Source: Chitinophaga pinensis
Lineage (GTDB): Bacteria > Bacteroidota > Bacteroidia > Chitinophagales > Chitinophagaceae
Assembly: GCA_945872085.1 (NCBI GenBank)
Contig: CAMBYG010000008.1
Location: 1 to 40,540 of the forward strand
Direction of reading: 5' to 3'
Length of the DNA stretch: 40,540 nt
Part shown: positions 33,794 through 40,540 of the stretch, in pieces
Layout: each line of letters opens with the position of its first letter
Numbering within the stretch: position 1 is the stretch's first letter
Position numbers and translations under genes: made by a program
The notes under the pieces: generated by a model
What the model saw: the letters and a program-made list of their open reading frames with translations, nothing else
Database searches by the model: none
Told to the model about the DNA's origin: nothing

Positions 33794-34120
33794 TTAAACG
33801 CTAAAGCTTTCTCCACAACCACAACTTCTACTTGCATTTGGATTGATAAAATGGAAACCTTTACCATTCAATCCATCAGAGAAATCGAGCGTAGTATCGC
33901 ACAAATATAAAAAGCTTTTCAAATCTGTAACTAATTTAACGCCTTTATCTTCAAATAATTGATCTTTAGGTTGCAATTCATTGTCAAAATCGAGTTTGTA
34001 CGATAATCCTGAACAGCCCCCACCAACAACGCCTACACGCAAAAAGTAATCGTCTCCAATGCTCGATTCGGCTCGGAGTTGTTTTACTTTTTCAATTGCT
34101 TTATCACTTATAAAAATCAT
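33794..34120 (-). CDS. iscA: Iron-sulfur cluster assembly accessory protein, IscA/SufA family
   Basis: The 108-residue product is an A-type carrier with the three conserved cysteines C36 (GGGCSGLSY), C100 and C102 (CGCGESF). These residues hold an Fe-S cluster or iron in IscA, SufA and ErpA. It lies 20 bases after iscU and 24 bases before nfu, in the middle of the Fe-S operon. Distinguishing IscA from ErpA by sequence alone is unsafe; the operon position favours IscA. Confidence 0.93.
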   Translation of the reverse strand: MIFISDKAIEKVKQLRAESSIGDDYFLRVGVVGGGCSGLSYKLDFDNELQPKDQLFEDKGVKLVTDLKSFLYLCDTTLDFSDGLNGKGFHFINPNASRSCGCGESFSV

Positions 34121-34140
34121 GCTTAATAATTGCTTAGCTT

Positions 34141-34548
34141 TTAGTGTTTAGCTTCTTCTAAAGCAGGTAAACCATTCTTTACTCTATAATCATTAATAGC
34201 CGCTTTGATAGCATCTTCTGCTAAAACAGAACAGTGAATTTTAACAGGAGGCAAGTTCAATTCTTCTACAATATCCATATTGTCGATAGCGATAGCTTCG
34301 TCTATAGATTTTCCTTTCAACCATTCGGTAGCCAAAGAAGAAGAAGCAATAGCGGAGCCACATCCAAATGTTTTAAATTTTGCATCGCTAATAACACCTT
34401 CTTCGTTTACTTCAATTTGAAGGCGCATAACATCTCCACATTCTGGTGCACCAACTAAGCCCGTACCAACATTGTTTTTACTTTTGTCAAGCGTTCCTAC
34501 ATTTTTTGGATTGCTATAATGATCGATTACTTTTTCTGAGTATGCCAT
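34141..34548 (-). CDS. iscU: Fe-S cluster assembly scaffold IscU
   Basis: The 135-residue product has the cluster-assembly residues at the same positions as E. coli IscU: C37 and D39 (PECGD), C63 (FGCGSA), H105 and C106 (KIHCSV). It also has the LPPVK sequence (residues 99-103), which is the binding site for the HscA chaperone in other bacteria. No hscA or hscB gene is in the window, so the chaperones are elsewhere or the motif is retained without them. It lies 23 bases after iscS and 20 bases before iscA. Confidence 0.97.
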   Translation of the reverse strand: MAYSEKVIDHYSNPKNVGTLDKSKNNVGTGLVGAPECGDVMRLQIEVNEEGVISDAKFKTFGCGSAIASSSLATEWLKGKSIDEAIAIDNMDIVEELNLPPVKIHCSVLAEDAIKAAINDYRVKNGLPALEEAKH

Positions 34549-34571
34549 AATTTGTTGTTTTTATTGTTTGT

Positions 34572-35792
34572 TTAATGATGTGCCCATTCAATGCTATTAA
34601 GGTCAATGCCTTCTTTAAACATTTCCCATAATGGAGACATTTCTCTTAATTTATTTACCGTGTCGGAAATAGCTTTTATAGTATAATCTACTTGATCTTC
34701 GGTAGTAAATCTACCTAAGCCAAATCGAAGGGAGCTGTGCGCTAAATCATCACCTAAACCTAATGCTTTTAAAACATAAGAAGGTTCTAAAGAAGCCGAT
34801 GTACATGCCGAGCCGCTAGATAACGCGATGTTTTTATTAAAGCCCATTAGCAAACCTTCACCTTCTACATATTTAAAAGAAATATTAGTGGTGTGCGGTA
34901 AACGATTTTCTTTGTGACCATTTAAGTAAGACTCTTCTAATTGTAAAAGAGCATTTTCTAATTTGTCTCTAAGAATGCTTAAGCGTGCTGCTTCTGCTGC
35001 CATTTCGTTTTTACATATTTCTGCTGCTTTACCAAAACCAACAATACCAGGTACGTTTAGTGTACCGCTACGCATGCTACGCTCATGGCCACCGCCATCC
35101 ATTTGAGCGGTTACTTTTACACGTGGGTTTTTTCTTCTCACATATAACGCACCAATACCTTTAGGGCCATACATTTTATGAGCGGTAAAAGCCATTAAGT
35201 CAATACCGTCAGCAATAACATCAACAGGTATTTTACCAACAGCTTGCGTGCCGTCTGTGAAAAATAGTACATTATGTTTGCGTGCTATAGCACTGATTTC
35301 TTTTACGGGTTGTACTACACCAATTTCATTATTACCATACATGATGGCAATTAAAATAGTATTGTCGGTAATAGCGTTTTCTAAAGCAGCCAAATCGATC
35401 ATGCCATCCGGTAATACCTCTAAATAGGTAACTTGCGCACCTAATTTTTCAAGATGTTTACAGGTATCTAAAACTGCTTTATGCTCGGTAGTGCAAGTAA
35501 TAATATGATTTCCTTTGCTGGCATACATTTCAAAAATACCTTTGATACCTAAGTTGTCGGCTTCCGTAGCACCTGAAGTAAAAATAATTTCTTTAGGATC
35601 TGCTCCAATTAAATTGGCAACTTGCTCACGAGCATAGTCTACCGCTTCTTCTGCAGCCCATCCAAATGGGTGATTACGACTTGCCGCGTTACCAAAATTA
35701 TCGGTAAAATAAGGAAGCATGGTTTCTAACACACGCGGATCCATTGGTGTGGTAGCATTATTATCTAAATAAATAGGTAGTTTTAATTCCAT
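34572..35792 (-). CDS. iscS: Cysteine desulfurase IscS
   Basis: IscS takes sulfur from cysteine, giving alanine, and hands it to IscU and other acceptors. The 406-residue product has the PLP residues H104 and K206 (AHKMYGPKG) at the same numbers as E. coli IscS and the active cysteine C330 in SSGSACTS within the flexible loop. The opening [13 protein letters not shown] is typical. It is the first gene of the operon with iscU, iscA and nfu. No iscR-type regulator precedes it. A -7 box (TACTTTTG) lies 34 bases before the start. Confidence 0.97.
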   Translation of the reverse strand: MELKLPIYLDNNATTPMDPRVLETMLPYFTDNFGNAASRNHPFGWAAEEAVDYAREQVANLIGADPKEIIFTSGATEADNLGIKGIFEMYASKGNHIITCTTEHKAVLDTCKHLEKLGAQVTYLEVLPDGMIDLAALENAITDNTILIAIMYGNNEIGVVQPVKEISAIARKHNVLFFTDGTQAVGKIPVDVIADGIDLMAFTAHKMYGPKGIGALYVRRKNPRVKVTAQMDGGGHERSMRSGTLNVPGIVGFGKAAEICKNEMAAEAARLSILRDKLENALLQLEESYLNGHKENRLPHTTNISFKYVEGEGLLMGFNKNIALSSGSACTSASLEPSYVLKALGLGDDLAHSSLRFGLGRFTTEDQVDYTIKAISDTVNKLREMSPLWEMFKEGIDLNSIEWAHH

Positions 35793-35826
35793 AATATAAG
35801 TTCGTTCTAATCCGATTTAACTACTA

Positions 35827-35834
35827 CAAAAGTA
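35827..35834 (-). promoter_or_regulatory. Bacteroidota -7 box (TACTTTTG) of the isc operon
   Basis: On the reverse strand this is a perfect TAnnTTTG match, ending 34 bases before the iscS ATG at 35792. No IscR-like operator could be recognised around it. Confidence 0.55.
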
Positions 35835-35906
35835 CATCAAAACCTATGTAATAAAGAATTTAAGCGCTTACACTTTCTTTATAACGCTATTGGTAAAATT
35901 GATTAA

Positions 35907-35957
35907 GCTTATTTTGCAGATCGGGGCTTATTTTGCACCAAAACAATGTATTTTGCA
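35907..35957 (+). repeat. Three spaced copies of TATTTTGCA before the epimerase gene
   Basis: gcttattttgca occurs at 35907-35918 and 35926-35937, and a related tgtattttgca ends at 35957. The spacings are 19 and 20 bases, about two helix turns, and the last copy ends 17 bases before the ATG at 35975. Each copy is close to a -7 box, one base short of TAnnTTTG. Confidence 0.7.
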
Positions 35958-35974
35958 GGAATAAATAGCGGATT

Positions 35975-36373
35975 ATGAAAATAGAGCATATAGGTATTGC
36001 TGTTGCAGATATGGAGCTGGCTATAAAAACGTATGAGCAACTCCTACAAACGCCTTGTTATAAGAAAGAACAAGTAGCTTCAGAAGGGGTGGAAACCGCT
36101 TTCTTTCAGCTAGCTGATTCTAAAATAGAATTATTAGAAGCCATGCATGAAGAAAGCCCCATTGCTAAATTTATTCTTAAAAAGGGAGAAGGTATTCATC
36201 ATATCGCTTTTGAGGTAGAAGATATTATAGCTGAAATGAAACGCCTTTCTGCATTGGGCTATCAAATTTTAAATGAAGTACCCAAAAAAGGTGCTGATAA
36301 TAAACTAGTTTGTTTTTTACATCCCAAATCGGCACATGGGGTATTAGTGGAACTATGTCAAGAAATTAAATAA
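35975..36373 (+). CDS. mce: Methylmalonyl-CoA epimerase
   Basis: This 132-residue VOC-fold protein has the two repeated halves of a glyoxalase-type metalloenzyme: MKIEHIGIAVADME with metal ligand H5, ETAFFQLADSKIELLEA, GIHHIAFEVEDI and the closing Glu in GVLVELCQE. The pattern and length match methylmalonyl-CoA epimerase, which links propionyl-CoA metabolism and succinyl-CoA. No mutase or propionyl-CoA carboxylase gene is in the window. Its stop overlaps the next start by 1 base (TAATG), so it is coupled to the ArsC-like gene. The gap before it holds three TATTTTGCA copies. Confidence 0.9.
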   Translation: MKIEHIGIAVADMELAIKTYEQLLQTPCYKKEQVASEGVETAFFQLADSKIELLEAMHEESPIAKFILKKGEGIHHIAFEVEDIIAEMKRLSALGYQILNEVPKKGADNKLVCFLHPKSAHGVLVELCQEIK

Positions 36374-36717
36374 TGGAAACAGCTACCCTATATCATAATA
36401 ATCGCTGTGGCAAGAGCAGAGCCGCCTTGCAGGCCCTTCAAGAAAAGGGCTACCAAGTAGCTATCCGCTATTATTTAGAGCAACCCCTAACTCAGCAAGA
36501 ACTCGTCGCATTACTAAAAAAATTACAGCAAACAGCTGCTGCTATAATTAGAACCAAAGAGCCTTGTTTTAAAACCTTAGGTGATACCAAATCATATAAG
36601 GAGCAAGATTGGGTTAAGGCTATTGTGCAATATCCCATTTTATTAGAGCGCCCTATTATTGAACTGGCTACAAAAGCCTGGATAGCTAGAAGTGCAGAGG
36701 CTTTATCGATTTTATAA
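36373..36717 (+). CDS. ArsC/Spx-family reductase-like protein
   Basis: The 114-residue thioredoxin-fold protein has the ArsC active-site cysteine C12 in NNRCGKSRAAL, followed by RTKEP and LLERPII, the two Arg-containing motifs that bind arsenate in glutaredoxin-linked ArsC. Only one active cysteine of the CxxC type is present, as in ArsC. It may reduce arsenate, or be a YfgD-type relative with an unknown role; the GKSR context is not diagnostic. It is translated directly after mce (1-base overlap). No arsB, acr3 or arsR gene is nearby, which weakens an arsenic role. Its stop is 2 bases from that of the facing gene. Confidence 0.86.
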   Translation: METATLYHNNRCGKSRAALQALQEKGYQVAIRYYLEQPLTQQELVALLKKLQQTAAAIIRTKEPCFKTLGDTKSYKEQDWVKAIVQYPILLERPIIELATKAWIARSAEALSIL

Positions 36718-36719
36718 GC

Positions 36720-37841
36720 TTATTTTCTAAGCAGTACACAAGCTCTATATCGATCTTCGTGATAATGGTTGTATAAATTGTCGAGCACTGCAAGCACCTT
36801 TTCTTTACCCCATTCTTCACACCAAGCCAATAAGCCTTTTGGGTAATTGACGCCTTTAGTCATAGCGGTTTCTAAATCTGCCGCGCTAGCAATATTTAAA
36901 TGTAAGGCCTCTAGGGCTTCATTGATCAGCATAGCCAAAACGCGTTCTACTATTTGTTTGCCAAGTACTGCATCTTCATTTGCCGCAGGTGTGGTTTCCC
37001 CTTGGGCGTAATTATAAAATCCTCTTCCCGTTTTTCTGCCCAACCAACCGGCTTCTAATAAGCGTTTTTGAGAGAAGGAAGGTTTATAGCGAGGGTCGTA
37101 ATAAAAAGATTCGAAAACGGTTGCTGTTACTACATAATTCACGTCATGTCCTATATAATCCATCAATGCAAAGGGGCCCATTTTAAATCCACCAATTTGT
37201 GTAAGTGCCCAATCGATTGTAGCCATATCGGCTATGCCTTCTTCATATATTCTTATTGCTTCTCCATAATAGGGGCGTGCTACTCGATTGACAATAAAAC
37301 CAGGGGTGTCTTTTGCGATAACAGGTGTTTTCCCCCATGCCGTCATGAGTTCTTTCATGGATGCAATAAGAGCGGCATCCGTTTGAATTGCGGGTATAAT
37401 TTCAACCAAAGCCATCAAAGGCGCTGGATTGAAAAAGTGAAGGCCTAAAACACGTTGCGGCAATTTACATGCTGCTGCAATGGAGGTAATGGACAAAGAA
37501 GAGGTATTGCTTGCCAATAGACAATCGTCGGCAACAATGGTTTCTAATTCACTAAAAACAGTTTTTTTAATGTTTAGATTTTCTACGATTGCTTCAATAA
37601 TTAATTTACAAGGGGCAAGAGCACTAAGGCTGCTCACAAAATGCATAGCAGCAAATACGCTTGCTGCGTCTTTAATTTTTCCTTTCTCTTCTAGTTTCGT
37701 TAGATTCGATTTTAAAGCGGCACTTGCTTTCTCTAAGGCAGCTTGTTGAGTATCATAAATCCATACGGTATGACCCGCCATAGCAGCTACTTGCGCTATG
37801 CCTGCCCCCATTGCTCCTGAACCAATTACGCCAACAATCAT
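36720..37841 (-). CDS. 3-hydroxyacyl-CoA dehydrogenase (PaaH/Hbd-like)
   Basis: The 373-residue product has an N-terminal NAD-binding Rossmann domain (VGVIGSGAMGAGIAQ), the ASNTSSLSI motif and catalytic-loop GLHFFNPAPLMALVE (His of the His-Glu pair), then the 3HCDH C-terminal domain (DTPGFIVNRVARPYYGEA). A second, shorter 3HCDH C-terminal repeat lies at about residues 295-370, as in PaaH-type proteins. It oxidises 3-hydroxyacyl-CoA to 3-oxoacyl-CoA in fatty-acid or aromatic degradation. It is 4 bases after a FAH-family gene in the same direction, so they are an operon. The exact substrate is not shown by sequence. Confidence 0.92.
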   Translation of the reverse strand: MIVGVIGSGAMGAGIAQVAAMAGHTVWIYDTQQAALEKASAALKSNLTKLEEKGKIKDAASVFAAMHFVSSLSALAPCKLIIEAIVENLNIKKTVFSELETIVADDCLLASNTSSLSITSIAAACKLPQRVLGLHFFNPAPLMALVEIIPAIQTDAALIASMKELMTAWGKTPVIAKDTPGFIVNRVARPYYGEAIRIYEEGIADMATIDWALTQIGGFKMGPFALMDYIGHDVNYVVTATVFESFYYDPRYKPSFSQKRLLEAGWLGRKTGRGFYNYAQGETTPAANEDAVLGKQIVERVLAMLINEALEALHLNIASAADLETAMTKGVNYPKGLLAWCEEWGKEKVLAVLDNLYNHYHEDRYRACVLLRK

Positions 37842-37845
37842 GTAT

Positions 37846-38847
37846 TTATTTTTTAAGTTTTAAAATACTAAAATCGCTTGCTACTGCTTTTATAGTATTT
37901 GATAATTTTCCTAATCCAGTAATTTCCATTTCTACTACATCTCCATCTTGCAACCATTGCACTTTATAGTTTGGATCGTTTAATAATCCGGTACCATTTA
38001 ACTCTAAAAAGCAACCCGTTCCTACAGTGCCGCTTCCAATTACATCACCTGGTAAAACATCTACACCGTATGCACAACGTTCAACAATTTCTGCAAAAGT
38101 CCAATCCATGTCTGCTACATTCCCTTCACTCACCAAAACGCCATTTACCCAGCATTTCATAGTAAGATTATAGGCAGCACCGGTATGATTTTCTTTTGCC
38201 GAAACGCGGTATGCTGCTAATTCATCGGGTGTTACAAACATAGGTCCGATAACGGTGCTAAAATCTTTTCCTTTTGCAGGACCAAGATTAAGGAGCATTT
38301 CTTCCATTTGTAAGGTACGCGCACTCATATCATTCATGATCGTATATCCTGCAATATATTCATCTGCTTCTGCAGCTGTAAAATTTCTTCCTTTTTTACC
38401 AATAACAGCGGCGATTTCTAATTCAAAATCTAATTTTTGAAAATGATCGGGCATGCATTCTATGGCACCAGGTCCTTGTATAGCATTATGATTGGTAAAA
38501 TAGAATATAGGATAAGAATCAAATTCTGCAATCATATCTACTTTTCTATTTCTTCGTGCAGCAGCAACATGTTGGCGGAAAGCATAACCATCTCTGCAGG
38601 AGGTAGGATTGGGAATAGGGGCCATAATACAAGCATCTTGATAAGCAATACCTGTAAATCCTTCGGTGCTTGCTAATAATTGTTCGTATGCATTTTGTGC
38701 AATGGGTTGATAATGACTCCAATCCTCTAAAAGTTCTTTTAGTGTAGTAGGAAGGGTAGTATTAATCATATTGACATCAAACAGCATTTCATTTACATAA
38801 AAGGCAACTTGCTGTTTTGCGTTTTTAGAATAGGTAATTAGTTTCAT
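37846..38847 (-). CDS. Fumarylacetoacetate hydrolase family protein
   Basis: The 333-residue product has the FAH metal-binding acidic residues in the order DFELEIAAVIGK and NDMSARTLQMEE, a FYFTNHNAI segment before them and KGKDFSTVIGPMFVTP after. GDVIGSGTVGTGC and EITGLGKLSNT close the fold. These enzymes cleave C-C bonds in 2,4-dioxo acids or related compounds, such as fumarylacetoacetate in tyrosine breakdown. The substrate of this one is not known; the neighbouring 3-hydroxyacyl-CoA dehydrogenase suggests an aromatic or acyl-CoA degradation role. A -7 box lies 28 bases before its start and it diverges from an LpxL-type gene. Confidence 0.9.
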   Translation of the reverse strand: MKLITYSKNAKQQVAFYVNEMLFDVNMINTTLPTTLKELLEDWSHYQPIAQNAYEQLLASTEGFTGIAYQDACIMAPIPNPTSCRDGYAFRQHVAAARRNRKVDMIAEFDSYPIFYFTNHNAIQGPGAIECMPDHFQKLDFELEIAAVIGKKGRNFTAAEADEYIAGYTIMNDMSARTLQMEEMLLNLGPAKGKDFSTVIGPMFVTPDELAAYRVSAKENHTGAAYNLTMKCWVNGVLVSEGNVADMDWTFAEIVERCAYGVDVLPGDVIGSGTVGTGCFLELNGTGLLNDPNYKVQWLQDGDVVEMEITGLGKLSNTIKAVASDFSILKLKK

Positions 38848-38875
38848 ATTGCTTTGTTTAGTACTTTTGAATACA

Positions 38876-38883
38876 CAAAGTTA
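38876..38883 (-). promoter_or_regulatory. Bacteroidota -7 box (TAACTTTG) of the FAH/dehydrogenase unit
   Basis: On the reverse strand this perfect TAnnTTTG match ends 28 bases before the ATG at 38847. Confidence 0.6.
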
Positions 38884-38930
38884 AAAGGGAGTTTCTGATA
38901 TTTCGTGTATCTGCCTAAAATATTCTAAAT

Positions 38931-38938
38931 TAATTTTG
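38931..38938 (+). promoter_or_regulatory. Bacteroidota -7 box (TAATTTTG) of the LpxL-type gene
   Basis: This perfect TAnnTTTG match ends 32 bases before the ATG at 38971. It faces away from the box at 38876-38883, so the 123-base gap is a divergent promoter region. Confidence 0.55.
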
Positions 38939-38970
38939 TTAATTAACGTATCAAATTACTGCCCTATTTT

Positions 38971-39825
38971 ATGTATTTGTTGGTTTTAGTCCTTTTTTAT
39001 GTCATAGCATTATTGCCTTTCCCTTTGTTATACGCGCTATCTGATGGCATTTATTTCATTTTATATTATTTGGTAGGCTACAGAAAAAAAGTTGTTTTAG
39101 ATAATTTAGCTAAATCATTTCCCACTTATTCTGAAGCTGCTCGAGTAGCCATTGCAAAAAAGTTTTACCGAAACTTTTGTGATCAATGGCTCGAAACCAT
39201 CAAATTGTTGACGATGAATAAAGCGTGCATGAACAAACGTATGGTTGGCAATTGGGAAGTATTAGATGACATGTATAAAGAAGGGCTTAGTTGCAATGTA
39301 ATGATGGCACATAATTTTAATTGGGAATGGGCAAATGTTGCTTGTCAATTAAATGTGCAACAACTTTTTTCGGGTGTTTATATGCCTATAACTTCCCCTG
39401 TGTTTGCGAAGGTTATGCATAAAATAAGACAAAGAAATCCATCAAGTGTATTAATAGCAGCGAATAAATTGAAAGAAGGTTTAGCCTTGCTAAAAGACCA
39501 ACAATATGTGTTTGCATTAGTATCTGATCAAAATCCTGTGAAGACCGAGATTGCGCAATGGGAGCCTTTTTTGAATAGAGAAGCCCCTTTTTATAGAGGC
39601 CCGGCTCAAGGCGCTATCAATGCACAAGCAGCGGTAGTATTTTGTCATATATTAAAAGTAAAGCGGGGCTATTACCAGTTTAAAATGCAACGCTATTGCG
39701 ATAATGCTGTCACTAAAGATCAGGAAACGATAACCCGAGATTTTGTACAATATGCAGAGGCACGCATTTTAGAGCAGCCCGATAATTGGTTATGGAGTCA
39801 TAGAAGATGGAAACATAGCAAATAG
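38971..39825 (+). CDS. Lysophospholipid acyltransferase family protein, LpxL/HtrB-like
   Basis: The 284-residue product has an N-terminal membrane segment and the LpxL-type catalytic pair H114 and E119 (HX4E in AHNFNWEWAN). Other family marks are YRNFCDQWLETIKL, the VFALVSDQNP segment and the C-terminal WLWSHRRWKHSK. These enzymes add a secondary acyl chain to Kdo2-lipid A or related lipids at the inner membrane. LpxH, an earlier lipid A enzyme, is encoded at 13656. Bacteroidota members can also acylate aminolipids, so the exact acceptor is uncertain. It stands before a helicase gene in the same direction, 35 bases apart. Confidence 0.9.
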   Translation: MYLLVLVLFYVIALLPFPLLYALSDGIYFILYYLVGYRKKVVLDNLAKSFPTYSEAARVAIAKKFYRNFCDQWLETIKLLTMNKACMNKRMVGNWEVLDDMYKEGLSCNVMMAHNFNWEWANVACQLNVQQLFSGVYMPITSPVFAKVMHKIRQRNPSSVLIAANKLKEGLALLKDQQYVFALVSDQNPVKTEIAQWEPFLNREAPFYRGPAQGAINAQAAVVFCHILKVKRGYYQFKMQRYCDNAVTKDQETITRDFVQYAEARILEQPDNWLWSHRRWKHSK

Positions 39826-39860
39826 CCCTACCCTTTATTTACGATTCCAACTGCTTTGTT

Positions 39861-40540
39861 ATGCACCAAAATGATTATTTCGAATTAGCTTCTTCTTTTG
39901 TTTTATATACCAACTGTAATGTGTTTGTTACGGGTAGAGCCGGCACCGGTAAAACTACTTTTTTAAAACACATTGCAGCCAATACCCTTAAGAAAACAGC
40001 AATTGTTGCACCTACGGGTGTAGCTGCTATTAACGCTGGCGGGGTTACTATGCATTCCTTATTTCAGTTGCCAATGGGTATGTTTATACCAAGCGGTACT
40101 AGAGGTTATGGTGTTAGCGAAACAGAATTGCATGATAAACATTCGCTTTTAGCCAACTTAAAAATCAATGCTCAGAAACGAGCCGTTTTGAGCTCGTTGG
40201 AATTATTGATTATTGATGAAGTATCGATGGTGCGAGCAGATATGTTAGATGCGGTAGATGTAATCTTACGACATATCCGTAAATCCGACGAAGCCTTTGG
40301 TGGCCTACAAATGTTATTTATTGGCGATCTGCATCAATTGCCTCCCGTAGTGCAAAAACAAGAAGAGGCTTTATTACTGTCCTATTATGCTAGTCCTTTT
40401 TTCTTTGAAGCCAAAGCGCTTAAAGAAGTGCCCTTGGTGAGCATTGAATTACAAACCATATACCGACAAAATGACCCAACATTTATTAATTTATTAAATG
40501 CGATTCGAAATAATACCATTGATGAAATTACATTAGATAA
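39861..40540 (+). CDS. Pif1/RecD-like superfamily 1 helicase, N-terminal part (3' truncated by window)
   Basis: The frame opens at ATG 39861 and runs to the window edge with no stop, giving 226 residues. Visible motifs are Walker A (GRAGTGKTTF, K31), TAIVAPTGVAAINAGG (motif Ia), the Walker B DEVS (D119, E120, in LLIIDEVSM), GDLHQLPPV (motif III) and a YRQND segment. This is the Pif1/RecD-type group of 5'-to-3' DNA helicases. Many Bacteroidota relatives carry extra C-terminal domains such as HRDC, which cannot be seen here. The first residues (MHQNDYFELASSFV) support the start. It is 35 bases after the acyltransferase gene. Confidence 0.9.
   Translation, partial: MHQNDYFELASSFVLYTNCNVFVTGRAGTGKTTFLKHIAANTLKKTAIVAPTGVAAINAGGVTMHSLFQLPMGMFIPSGTRGYGVSETELHDKHSLLANLKINAQKRAVLSSLELLIIDEVSMVRADMLDAVDVILRHIRKSDEAFGGLQMLFIGDLHQLPPVVQKQEEALLLSYYASPFFFEAKALKEVPLVSIELQTIYRQNDPTFINLLNAIRNNTIDEITLD

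Noticed and set aside
36711-36726. Palindrome ataagcttat at the arsC-like/dehydrogenase stop junction as a terminator
   Set aside because: The stem is about 5 bp without a loop or a T-run, so it is too weak to count as a terminator.
39825-39860. A -7 box before the helicase gene (ctgctttg)
   Set aside because: It has two mismatches to TAnnTTTG, so I do not report a promoter there.

Overview
The window is a low-G+C, gene-dense chromosomal segment from a member of the Bacteroidota, most likely the Chitinophagales/Sphingobacteriales branch. The grounds are a SusC/SusD outer-membrane pair, promoter -7 boxes of the Bacteroidota form TAnnTTTG, A-rich leaders with few Shine-Dalgarno sequences, a futalosine-type menaquinone gene (mqnC), and a very small basic mS38-like ribosomal-type protein. 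I cannot assign a genus from sequence alone. I see no phage genes, insertion sequences, CRISPR array, tRNA or rRNA. No gene-free stretch exceeds 300 bases.

Layout. Bases 1-4700: the end of a susC gene, then susD, an Ig-like surface lipoprotein and an OmpA/TSP3 protein in one unit closed by a strong terminator. Bases 4731-8449: a heptose-phosphate nucleotidyltransferase gene converging on a three-gene envelope unit (LPG_synthase-type membrane protein, DUF3108, M28 peptidase). Bases 8514-11720: ruvC, a sensor kinase and response regulator tightly coupled to it, and an OmpA-like lipoprotein. Bases 11719-14420: an AmgK-like sugar kinase fused to a RapZ C-terminal domain, a SixA-like phosphatase and lpxH. 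Bases 14574-21720: ssb, a TIGR02757 protein, a cyclophilin, mfd and htpG. Bases 21859-24861: the reverse-strand series HU, TPR protein, mS38-like mini-gene and RNase E/G. Bases 25057-29618: ctaA facing a reverse-strand series merR-like, thioredoxin-like, hutH and glycosyltransferase. Bases 29729-33086: mqnC, then an aminotransferase and manC. Bases 33179-35792: a compact iron-sulfur cluster operon iscS-iscU-iscA-nfu. Bases 35975-40540: methylmalonyl-CoA epimerase, an ArsC-like protein, a FAH-family/3-hydroxyacyl-CoA dehydrogenase pair, an LpxL-type acyltransferase and the start of a Pif1/RecD-like helicase.

Themes. Several genes serve the cell envelope and lipopolysaccharide (hddC-like, lpxH, lpxL, manC, the AmgK/RapZ fusion, OmpA proteins). 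Others serve aerobic respiration (ctaA for heme A, mqnC for menaquinone, Fe-S assembly) and genome maintenance (ruvC, ssb, mfd, HU, helicase). The gene packing is extreme: of seven convergent gene pairs, four have overlapping stop codons and one is separated by 2 bases.

I did not find a clear new defence, mobile or biosynthetic system. The observations most worth pursuing are the kinase/RapZ fusion, the unlisted 30-residue mS38-like gene, the perfect 21-bp hairpin in the RNase E/G leader, the near-leaderless promoters, and the three spaced TATTTTGCA copies before the epimerase gene.
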